14,084 bases of DNA from Lachnospiraceae bacterium UBA3802 (lineage in GTDB: Bacteria; Bacillota; Clostridia; Lachnospirales; Lachnospiraceae), in assembly GCA_002369155.1 (NCBI GenBank), contig DFEM01000044.1:1-14084 (forward strand), read 5' to 3'. Shown in pieces: positions 6,696-13,320 of this stretch (its first letter is position 1; every line of letters starts with the position of its first letter). The translations under genes were made by a program, and so were the position numbers. The notes beneath the pieces are model-generated. The model was not told the DNA's origin. It saw only the letters and a list, made by a program, of their open reading frames with translations, and made no database searches.

Positions 6696-6725
6696 AAAAA
6701 TCCCTCGAGTAATCGAGGGATTTTT
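6696..6725 (+). terminator. Strong bidirectional terminator between amylase and YdjG-like genes
   Basis: A 13-bp stem (6696-6708 with 6713-6725) closes a GTAA tetraloop, core AATCCCTCGA/TCGAGGGATT, with A-runs before and T-runs after on both strands. An outer pair GGCATA/TATGCC (6689-6694 and 6729-6734) encloses it. It serves two convergent genes. Confidence 0.93.
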
Positions 6726-6743
6726 GCGTATGCCGATTTCGCC

Positions 6744-7886
6744 TTAACTGTTCATCCAATCGGAAATTGTGGAATAGCCGCCTGCACAGCAAAGGATGAG
6801 AGAGATAACTATAATGGCTATTACGATGACAAGGATTACCTTCCATACGGAAATAGGTGTCTTGCCGTATACCTTTCCGGTCTGTCCGTTTACCATAAAC
6901 TGATAAACTTTATTGTTGTATTTAAATGATGAACACCAGATGGGTAACATCAAATACTTGTATGTGATCTTGCTGAATGTTGTCGATACCTTTACGTCCG
7001 AAGCACGATCTGCGTGATTATCGGAGATAATCTTTGATGAGATTTTGCTCTTTAATTTGCCTGAGATTGAAGCTTTAGCCTTCTCCCACGCTGACTTAAG
7101 GCCTACAGAATATCTTTCTGCTGCAAATCCTGCTACGTATTCGGGCTTGTAGGGAACATTCTTGGCTGTTTCAAAAGGTTCAAGACCTTTTAACATTGCA
7201 CTGTCATGTCTTTCGGTACCAAGTACAAGCTCATCATCAATGAAGAGCTGATATGTACCGGAAGTACGATGCCAATCCGTAACGGTTCTGTGCTGTGTCT
7301 TTCCGTCGGAATCCGTATAGGACTCGTCACGGTCTATACCGTATTTTCCGGAATATCTTGAAAATGTATCTGTATCAAATGTCCAGTAAGGAAGATAGAT
7401 TCCCGTAAATGCATCCGGCTGTGCGGACTGCTTTGCAAGCTTGGGACAGAAAAACTTGTTTCCGATCCACTTCTTGAAGTTTTCACTCGCCTGCTCGTTT
7501 GAAACTGAGAAAGGAACAACTCCGCCCGGAGCAAGTGTCTTCTCGTCATTTGCTTCCATAACCTGATTGGATCCGCAGTACGGACATTCATTTGCCACTT
7601 CAAGCGCATCGTAAATAGTCTCTGCGCCGCAGCTCTTACATATAATCTGCTTTTTCTCTGCTCCCCAGTTGCAGTTTTCCGTTTTTTCGGCAGATTCAAA
7701 ATCAAGTTCCGCTGCAGTTGCATTTGCATCCTGAACTATTTCTTCTTCATATCCGCAGAAAGGACATGCCATTGCGCCGATATTGGGATCGAAATCCATG
7801 ACTCCCGCGCACTTAGGGCATTTTTTGTCGGTTTCTTTTAAAGTCGATGCCTTCGAAACCATGGTAGCATCATTCATTTCTTCCAT
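6744..7886 (-). CDS. TFIIB-type zinc-ribbon, single-pass membrane protein (YdjG-like)
   Basis: A 380-residue protein with two N-terminal Cys4 zinc ribbons (Cys 23/26/41/44 and Cys 83/86/101/104), a long soluble middle domain and a single C-terminal transmembrane helix (about 346-368, VILVIVIAIIVISLILCC), so it is probably tail-anchored with the zinc ribbons in the cytoplasm. The layout and the PYWTFD block in the middle match Bacillus YdjG-like proteins, which are frequently mislabelled as PriA-like helicase or phage replication protein; no helicase motif is present. In Bacillus, YdjG and the SPFH protein YdjI help localise PspA. ATG 7886 is chosen because AGGTG lies 6 nt upstream; an in-frame GTG at 7895 overlaps that site. 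It is monocistronic, with its own promoter and terminator. Family call good; a role in envelope stress is inference. Confidence 0.82.
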   Translation of the reverse strand: MEEMNDATMVSKASTLKETDKKCPKCAGVMDFDPNIGAMACPFCGYEEEIVQDANATAAELDFESAEKTENCNWGAEKKQIICKSCGAETIYDALEVANECPYCGSNQVMEANDEKTLAPGGVVPFSVSNEQASENFKKWIGNKFFCPKLAKQSAQPDAFTGIYLPYWTFDTDTFSRYSGKYGIDRDESYTDSDGKTQHRTVTDWHRTSGTYQLFIDDELVLGTERHDSAMLKGLEPFETAKNVPYKPEYVAGFAAERYSVGLKSAWEKAKASISGKLKSKISSKIISDNHADRASDVKVSTTFSKITYKYLMLPIWCSSFKYNNKVYQFMVNGQTGKVYGKTPISVWKVILVIVIAIIVISLILCCAGGYSTISDWMNS

Positions 7887-7935
7887 TTTACACACCTTTA
7901 CCCTTTTTCAAATTTTGTATAACCCATACGCATAA

Positions 7936-7964
7936 ATTATAATCAAAATCGGCATTTTGAGCAA
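7936..7964 (-). promoter_or_regulatory. Promoter of YdjG-like gene with dyad in the spacer
   Basis: Minus strand TTGCTC (7964-7959, 3/6) is followed by 17 nt and a perfect TATAAT (7941-7936). The spacer is largely an inverted repeat, TCAAAAT (7943-7949), CGGC, ATTTTGA (7954-7960), placed where a repressor would compete with RNA polymerase. Confidence 0.6.
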
Positions 7965-7994
7965 TAATATTTACAAAAAAGAGCACCCCGAAAT

Positions 7995-9380
7995 CTAGAC
8001 TTTCTTAAGCAAAAGTTCCACCGTAAATCCGTTGTCGTTGTAATACTCCATGCCGCCTTTTTGCATCTCCATATATCTTTTTACAAGATACATTCCAAGA
8101 CCGTATCCGGTGCTTTGTTTTGAGTTGCTTCCTCTGTAATATTTTTGGGCAATAAGCGGGAGGTCTTCTTCTTTTACACCCTTTCCGCTGTCTTTAATGG
8201 TAATCTTTACGAAATTCTCTTTATTGATTCCGTCTGCAGAAAGTAAGGAGCACTCGGAAAATCTGACTCTTATATCCGTATGAGCGTATTTGTGCGAATT
8301 GCCTACGACATTGTCGATAACCTGTTCCATGCGAAGACTGTCAAGATAGATAATGCAGGGCGGTACTTCATTTTCGATAATGATGTGTCCGTAGTTTTTA
8401 AGATTGTCAAAAAAGCTTCTGATAATTCTTGAATCCGTTTCAATCGGATTGACCTCGAGCTTGTCGATATCTTCGAGCGTCGAATGCATGAGGTTAGACA
8501 TAAGGGAACTTATTAAATCCGCTTTCTGATTGATGGTGGAGACTTTTTCGAGTGTGTATTCGATATCTTTTATTTCCTCGTCTTCGACTGTTTTTACAAT
8601 ATTTTCAGTCTCTGTTTCCGATTCGGTATTTTCTGTTTTGTTTTCGACATCACGTTCGTCGCTTTCGATTTTTTCAAGTCTTTTTCTGGCTTTTGCATCA
8701 AGCACTTCGCATGCGACTTTAATAACGGAAATCGGCGTCTTGATATCGTGGCCAAGATCCGTTACCATTTCTTTTCTCGCTCTCTCGGCTTCAATTTCCC
8801 TGAGGCGCGAATCTTTTAATTCTTCCCTCATCTGGTCGAAAGCTTCTACGAAATTGCCGAAGAAATTGTTTTTATGAATGGGGAGTTCGACGTCAAGATT
8901 GCCCTTCGCTATTTCTTCCGAAAACTTCGTAAGTTCACCGACGTGTTTTATGAATGAACGATAAAAAAGAAACAGCATGATATAGCCGCAAATTAACATT
9001 ATTACCCAAAGATATATGCCGCCTCCGAAATATGCTCTCTTTGCCCTGTCCAATTCTTCTTTATTGTCATCCCATGCCACTTTGCCGACATATTCGCCGT
9101 TAACGTGAAGGTCCAAAACAAGCGCATTGTTTACATACATTTTTGATAATTCTTCATCTTCTATTTTGGTGGAAAGAATTATATGGCATTTGTATTTTTT
9201 CTCAACCTTTTCTTCCGACTCACCTTTTTCGAGATCTTGCTGTACAAGATGAAGCTTATCGTTATATTCAACTATATCTCTGCCGGCAGACTTGTTTTCA
9301 TTATTGAAAATAATAAACACAGCCAGTGCAAGGCCCATAATGAATGTGAAAAGAATGCCGATTCTGATTAACTGTTTCAT
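7995..9380 (-). CDS. Membrane sensor histidine kinase
   Basis: A 461-residue two-pass kinase: TM1 about 5-25, extracytoplasmic sensor about 26-120, TM2 about 121-141, HAMP about 142-195, then DHp and HATPase. Phosphate acceptor His211 lies in GHDIKTP; the N-box is DNVVGNSHKYA (Asn357/Asn361), the G1 box DSGKGV (397-402) and the G2 box GYGLGM (425-430). All catalytic boxes are intact. Odd: the DHp hairpin carries a low-complexity acidic insert (about 239-272, TENTESETETEN and flanks) between the His helix and the second helix. The ATG start has only a weak CGGGA ribosome site. It sits 78 nt downstream of the OmpR-type regulator on the same strand, its presumed partner. The sensor domain is larger than in BceS-type kinases, which have almost no extracellular loop, so it probably senses a ligand directly; the ligand is unknown. 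Confidence 0.93.
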   Translation of the reverse strand: MKQLIRIGILFTFIMGLALAVFIIFNNENKSAGRDIVEYNDKLHLVQQDLEKGESEEKVEKKYKCHIILSTKIEDEELSKMYVNNALVLDLHVNGEYVGKVAWDDNKEELDRAKRAYFGGGIYLWVIMLICGYIMLFLFYRSFIKHVGELTKFSEEIAKGNLDVELPIHKNNFFGNFVEAFDQMREELKDSRLREIEAERARKEMVTDLGHDIKTPISVIKVACEVLDAKARKRLEKIESDERDVENKTENTESETETENIVKTVEDEEIKDIEYTLEKVSTINQKADLISSLMSNLMHSTLEDIDKLEVNPIETDSRIIRSFFDNLKNYGHIIIENEVPPCIIYLDSLRMEQVIDNVVGNSHKYAHTDIRVRFSECSLLSADGINKENFVKITIKDSGKGVKEEDLPLIAQKYYRGSNSKQSTGYGLGMYLVKRYMEMQKGGMEYYNDNGFTVELLLKKV

Positions 9381-9458
9381 CGAAATGTCCCGTCAAAAAA
9401 TTTTTCTGTTTGCTGTTTGATAAAATGCTTATTTCTGATTATGTCGTTTGCGGCATTT

Positions 9459-10154
9459 TTATTTTATCTCGAGGTAATATCCCGTGCCCCAAACCGTCTT
9501 GATAAGCTCAGGTTCATTGGGATTATCTTCAAGTTTTTCCCTTAACTTACGGATATGAACATTAAGCGTACTGTCCGAAAAGAAAGTATCTCCCCATACT
9601 TCATCGAAGAGAACTTCTTTTTTTACAATTGTATTTTTGTGTCTGTATAGACATTCAAGAAGCGCAAATTCCTTGGCTTTTAATGTTACGCGTTTTCCTT
9701 TGTATACGGCAGAAAGCGTTGAATTATCAAGCGTTAAAATTTCTTCTTTCGTTTCTTTCTCAAAGAAATTCTCGCCTTTTGAATTCGTCATCTCGAGTCT
9801 TTTTAAATTCACTTTTACCTTCGCCAAAAGAACCGAGAGATTATAAGGCTTTTTGACATAATCGTCTCCGCCGACCGAAAGCGCCACAAGCACATCATCA
9901 TCGCTTTGTCTCGCACTTATAAAAAGGATCGGAAGCTGCATTTCTTCTCTTATTTTTTTGCACACTTCGAATCCCGTTCCGTCACCCAGATTTATATCAA
10001 GCAGTATGAGGTCCACATCGTTTTTCGAAAGAAAATCAAAGCACTCTGCCTTACTCTCAACCACGGCCGTGGAAACCTCAAACATATTAAAATATTCCGA
10101 TGTCATCTGAGACAGTTCTTTTTCATCATCTACTATTAAGCAATTGTAATGCAT
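9459..10154 (-). CDS. OmpR/PhoB-family response regulator
   Basis: A 231-residue DNA-binding regulator, presumed partner of the adjacent kinase. The receiver domain (1-120) has acidic pocket Asp9/Asp10, phospho-acceptor Asp53 in LILLDINLGDG, switch Ser80, and Tyr99 with Lys102 in DDYVKKP. The winged helix of the OmpR type (about 135-231) ends in the typical KLREKLEDNP and TVWGTGYYLE blocks. The start ATG follows GAGG by 5 nt. The gene begins 10 nt after the toxin stop codon, so its ribosome site lies in that gap; translational coupling and shared transcription with the toxin-antitoxin genes are likely. The natural target would be the adjacent ABC transporter or its own operon, but the transporter promoter is outside the window. 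Confidence 0.95.
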   Translation of the reverse strand: MHYNCLIVDDEKELSQMTSEYFNMFEVSTAVVESKAECFDFLSKNDVDLILLDINLGDGTGFEVCKKIREEMQLPILFISARQSDDDVLVALSVGGDDYVKKPYNLSVLLAKVKVNLKRLEMTNSKGENFFEKETKEEILTLDNSTLSAVYKGKRVTLKAKEFALLECLYRHKNTIVKKEVLFDEVWGDTFFSDSTLNVHIRKLREKLEDNPNEPELIKTVWGTGYYLEIK

Positions 10155-10164
10155 AGTAACCTCT

Positions 10165-10383
10165 TTATATCATTTTGTTAAAATATTCTTCAGTAACCTG
10201 TAACTGATTTTTTAATATTTCTTTCCACATATGTGCGTGGATTTCACCGCTGCCTCGCGAAACCTTCGTTCTTTTAATTGTGCCATCCGGCATCTTCTTT
10301 CTGTAAAAAAAATGATCTGTACTTTTATAGCACTCCCAACCATCCGCATCACAGAATCTTTTCAGATCTTTCCATTTCGGCAT
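10165..10383 (-). CDS. HicA-like toxin (putative)
   Basis: A 72-residue basic protein with the HicA layout of a small double-stranded-RNA-binding fold: a conserved Gly-Trp (GWECYK, 15-20), a His in STDHFFYRK (His23) at the place of the HicA catalytic histidine, a PDGTIKRTKVSRGSGEI strand region, and a C-terminal helix (WKEILKNQLQV). HicA toxins degrade mRNA in a ribosome-independent way. The start ATG follows GGAGG by 7 nt, inside the end of the upstream antitoxin gene (22-nt overlap), the typical order for a tightly coupled antitoxin-toxin pair. The usual GSHH motif is replaced by TDHF, so activity is not certain. The partner is not a HicB but a Phd-like protein. Family call moderate. Confidence 0.65.
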   Translation of the reverse strand: MPKWKDLKRFCDADGWECYKSTDHFFYRKKMPDGTIKRTKVSRGSGEIHAHMWKEILKNQLQVTEEYFNKMI

Positions 10384-10784
10384 ACAATATCCTCCATAAC
10401 AGATTCCGTGTCCAATGTGAGTGCCTTGAAAACATAAGGGATATGTGACTGTCTGTTGGGAGCCTTGCTCCAGTATGCGTAATCGGAATAAAATTCCTCG
10501 GCATATTCTTTAATGTATTCTGCCAGCCTTCTTACTGCTGCTTTCTCATTTTCCTCATTAACAACTATATCAAGATCTACTGCGCTTAATGTTACAGATC
10601 CGTCTTTTTCCTTGAATTTTTTTGCATTGAAATGATAACCGGACAGCATGGCATTAATTGTTTCCACACTGAAGATAGCCACATTGTCATGAGTTCTTTT
10701 TATATATGCAGGTCTTTCATGCGCCACATTATCAAGTGTAATCGACCAGTTTTTGCGTACATCCGTTGCATTTAATAAATCCAT
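10362..10784 (-). CDS. Phd/YefM-like antitoxin with extra C-terminal domain (putative)
   Basis: A 140-residue protein. Residues 1-50 (MDLLNATDVRKNW, then PAYIKRTHDNVAIFSVETI) resemble the Phd/YefM antitoxin dimerisation and DNA-binding fold. Residues 70-140 form a second helical domain (LAEYIKEYAEEFYSDYAYW, then RQSHIPYVFKALTLD) that I cannot assign; it is longer than the short toxin-wrapping tail of Phd. ATG 10784 is chosen because AGAGG lies 7 nt upstream; a TTG 18 nt earlier has no such site. A perfect consensus promoter with a palindrome in its spacer lies upstream, as expected for an autorepressing antitoxin. It overlaps the HicA-like toxin gene by 22 nt. Antitoxin role is inferred from gene order, overlap, N-terminal fold and operator. 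Confidence 0.65.
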   Translation of the reverse strand: MDLLNATDVRKNWSITLDNVAHERPAYIKRTHDNVAIFSVETINAMLSGYHFNAKKFKEKDGSVTLSAVDLDIVVNEENEKAAVRRLAEYIKEYAEEFYSDYAYWSKAPNRQSHIPYVFKALTLDTESVMEDIVCRNGKI

Positions 10785-10830
10785 AATATAACCTCTCTTC
10801 AAAACACTAGTTAACTATGTTCCTGATTTA

Positions 10831-10860
10831 ATTATACGTACAAAGTGTACACTTTGTCAA
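10831..10860 (-). promoter_or_regulatory. Consensus promoter of the toxin-antitoxin genes
   Basis: Minus strand TTGACA (10860-10855) and TATAAT (10836-10831) are both perfect, separated by 18 nt. This is the strongest promoter in the window by sequence, typical of a promoter held down by an autorepressor. The predicted start is near 10824, about 40 nt before the antitoxin ATG. Confidence 0.88.
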
Positions 10861-10869
10861 CAATGTACG
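10837..10869. promoter_or_regulatory. Antitoxin operator: 18-bp palindrome plus phased half-sites
   Basis: ACAAAGTGTACACTTTGT (10840-10857) is a perfect palindrome covering most of the promoter spacer and part of the -35 box. Three [CT]GTAC[AG] cores lie at 10837-10842, 10846-10851 and 10864-10869, with centres 9 and 18 bp apart, and the outer two are inverted copies (CGTACA/TGTACG). This suggests cooperative binding of several dimers, presumably of the Phd-like antitoxin (inference). Confidence 0.7.
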
Positions 10870-10891
10870 CTGTCTTTTCCGTGATATAAAC

Positions 10892-10923
10892 ATACGCCCG
10901 AAGACAAAAGTCCGCGAGCGTAT
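10892..10923 (-). terminator. Imperfect hairpin after the permease gene (weak terminator)
   Basis: ATACGC/GCGTAT arms extend through wobbles and one mismatch to a stem of about 14 positions with a TTTT loop, 9 nt after the permease stop. Only GTTTATAT follows on the minus strand, so it is a weak terminator at best and would allow read-through from the transporter genes into the toxin-antitoxin genes. Confidence 0.45.
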
Positions 10924-10931
10924 ATAAGCGT

Positions 10932-13319
10932 TTATTCTTCCGTAATCATCTTTACGGGTTCGAGTTTTTTGATTCGTTTTCCGTTGATGTACGAAACAAG
11001 AACCGCTACACCAAGGATAACTGCAAATACCAGTATGTAAGCAATCAGAGAAATATCAAACTTGACTTTCTTAAATCCGAAGATTGCAAACATAAGAAGA
11101 ATTACCTTGTCGCCAAAGAATGTGACTGCGATAAGCCCGAGAACTATTCCTATCAGTATGGAAGGAATATTCGAAAGGATTATCTGAAGGATCAAATCAT
11201 TGGATGAAAATCCAAGGGCTTTTGACACGCCAAGATTCCTCCACTCTTTGGTAATCTTTGCTCTGACAAGCAATGCTTCCGCCAAGGCTACAATAAATGC
11301 CGTTACAATCATGATAATTGCAAGTATTATACGCATGGATATTTTAAGCATTGTCATGAGACCGCCTGTTGAAGCAACCACATCGTCAACTTCCGTATCG
11401 GGATATATATCATTAAACTCTTTTTTGAAATCCTCGAAAGAATAACCCTTCTTAAATTCAACATTTATCGAAGATATCCTGATGTTTCCGCCGATTCTTT
11501 CAAAGCCGTCCATCGTCATATATCCCATCATGCCCATGTTGTTAAAGGTCTGCAAATAACCGGTAACAATATATGAATTTTTTTCTTCACCGTTTTTTAC
11601 GGTAATCGTATCTCCGATGGAAACATTCATGTCACTCGCAAGTTTGGTTCCGAGAGCTACCTCATTCTCGTGCTTTGGCCATCTCCCCTCGACAATCATA
11701 TCCTCACGCATTGCAGAAGTGTCTGATATTATTCTGGTGGTAACAGATTTGGTTTTACTGCCTGCCTGAAATTCCGTTCCGTAATAAATATCTCTGTATG
11801 TTTTCTCAACCGATTCAAAGGATTTGATGGTGTTTTCCATGCTTTCATCGCCCGTTGTTACGGCATGAGGCATATCCAGTCCTGAAATTCTTAAAAGTGC
11901 ATCAACATCCTTTCCGAGGTTTTCATACATTCCGAATCCCATGGCTGCCGAAAAAGCCAGAATCGCCATAATGAGGATGACACCGATCTGAGCTTTGAAT
12001 TTGCCAAAGGTATCTTTAAGCGCGATTGTTACAGGAATTGAAAACGAAGTCTTGTCAAACGGAAAGAGGTTTTTCTTGAAATTGTGATTGTTGATTCCGC
12101 CTCTTAACGCTTCAAGTACGGTCGTTTTTTTGTACTCTCTTCCGACAAAGAGTGTAAATGCCGCAATAATAAAGCATATACCCAAGACCACTCCGATTAA
12201 CACGGCAATATCCGGTTTTTGATTCCACGAAAGGCCCAAAAGATAAAGAATGATAAATCCGATTTTTCCCTGAAGCAGTGCTCCCAACGAAACTCCTGCA
12301 ACACTTCCGATCCCGGATACCGTAAGAAGCTGAACCAAAAGTATCGAAATCATCTCCCTCACGGTATAACCGCTCGCTTCCATGATACCCGTATTTTTCA
12401 TGTTGTTGAGAATAAAATTCTTTATCGAGAAATCTATGACAACAAGTGATATTACAAGAATTATCAGGCCGAAAACAAGAATAATACTGATAAATATATA
12501 AGGCAAAATCATGTTGGCAACCTTCATCATACCGCTCGGAATAAAGTTAAGGCTGATTGACATTTCATAATCCGGATGAACATTTTTGTATGCGTGATAC
12601 CAGTTGTTAAATTCATTGTAAATATCTTCACTTATTTCTTCGTCAGACTTATGCTTTTTAACGGCCTTGTCGGATAACTGTATGTTATATGTCTTGCAGC
12701 TTGATACATAATATGTATTTTCAAAACGGATCTGTTCATACATCTTATCCGATACAAAACATTTGTAGACACTGAAGTTCATCGGAGAGCATATGATACA
12801 ATCCTCGTTGTATCCGGCAACTCTGAACTCATACACATTCTCGCCTATTTTGATTTCCATCTTATCTCCGACGGAATATGTCGGCGAAAGAGAAATGGGA
12901 AGTACTATGTCATTGCCGGATAGAGAAGACATATCCAGGCTTGCTGTCTGAATTGTTCTTTCATCCTCATATGAGAAAAAATAGAAAGCATAATTGCCCC
13001 AGTTTTCGCTCCCGATTTTACGGTATTTGGTAGATGAAGAATCCAGGTATCTGTCGACTTCCATATCCCTGATATATTCGTTGCCTTGAATAATTTCATC
13101 TAATTTAAAATCAGAAAGTTCTTCGTCACTTTTCATGACAACAATATCAGCGCCGTTTATCTTTTCTTTGTTGGTATCCAAAACCCTGTTCGTTCCGGTC
13201 AAAAGATTAAGACATATGAAAATCATAAAAGAAGCAAGAAATGTCATGGCAAGAAATGTAATCATATCGCCTTTTTGCTTCTTCATATTGTTTTTGGCAA
13301 TAAAGAAATAACGATACAT
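10932..13319 (-). CDS. FtsX/MacB-type ABC transporter permease, two FtsX domains
   Basis: A 795-residue membrane subunit of a type VII (MacB/LolE-like mechanotransmission) ABC transporter. Layout: TM1 about 18-40, extracytoplasmic domain about 41-260, FtsX domain with three helices about 265-410, a further TM about 440-465, a second extracytoplasmic domain about 466-645, and a C-terminal FtsX domain about 655-790 ending KRIKKLEPVKMITEE. Both halves carry a cytoplasmic coupling segment (GIMEASGYTVREMI and WRNLGVSKALGF). Such systems expel or dislodge antimicrobial peptides, lipids or lipoproteins from the membrane rather than transporting small molecules. The start ATG lies 1 nt after the ATPase stop codon (TAA-A-ATG), so translation is coupled. 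The two large extracellular domains differ from BceB, which has ten helices and one such domain, so a Bce identity is not claimed. Substrate unknown. Confidence 0.92.
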   Translation of the reverse strand: MYRYFFIAKNNMKKQKGDMITFLAMTFLASFMIFICLNLLTGTNRVLDTNKEKINGADIVVMKSDEELSDFKLDEIIQGNEYIRDMEVDRYLDSSSTKYRKIGSENWGNYAFYFFSYEDERTIQTASLDMSSLSGNDIVLPISLSPTYSVGDKMEIKIGENVYEFRVAGYNEDCIICSPMNFSVYKCFVSDKMYEQIRFENTYYVSSCKTYNIQLSDKAVKKHKSDEEISEDIYNEFNNWYHAYKNVHPDYEMSISLNFIPSGMMKVANMILPYIFISIILVFGLIILVISLVVIDFSIKNFILNNMKNTGIMEASGYTVREMISILLVQLLTVSGIGSVAGVSLGALLQGKIGFIILYLLGLSWNQKPDIAVLIGVVLGICFIIAAFTLFVGREYKKTTVLEALRGGINNHNFKKNLFPFDKTSFSIPVTIALKDTFGKFKAQIGVILIMAILAFSAAMGFGMYENLGKDVDALLRISGLDMPHAVTTGDESMENTIKSFESVEKTYRDIYYGTEFQAGSKTKSVTTRIISDTSAMREDMIVEGRWPKHENEVALGTKLASDMNVSIGDTITVKNGEEKNSYIVTGYLQTFNNMGMMGYMTMDGFERIGGNIRISSINVEFKKGYSFEDFKKEFNDIYPDTEVDDVVASTGGLMTMLKISMRIILAIIMIVTAFIVALAEALLVRAKITKEWRNLGVSKALGFSSNDLILQIILSNIPSILIGIVLGLIAVTFFGDKVILLMFAIFGFKKVKFDISLIAYILVFAVILGVAVLVSYINGKRIKKLEPVKMITEE

Positions 13320-13320
13320 T

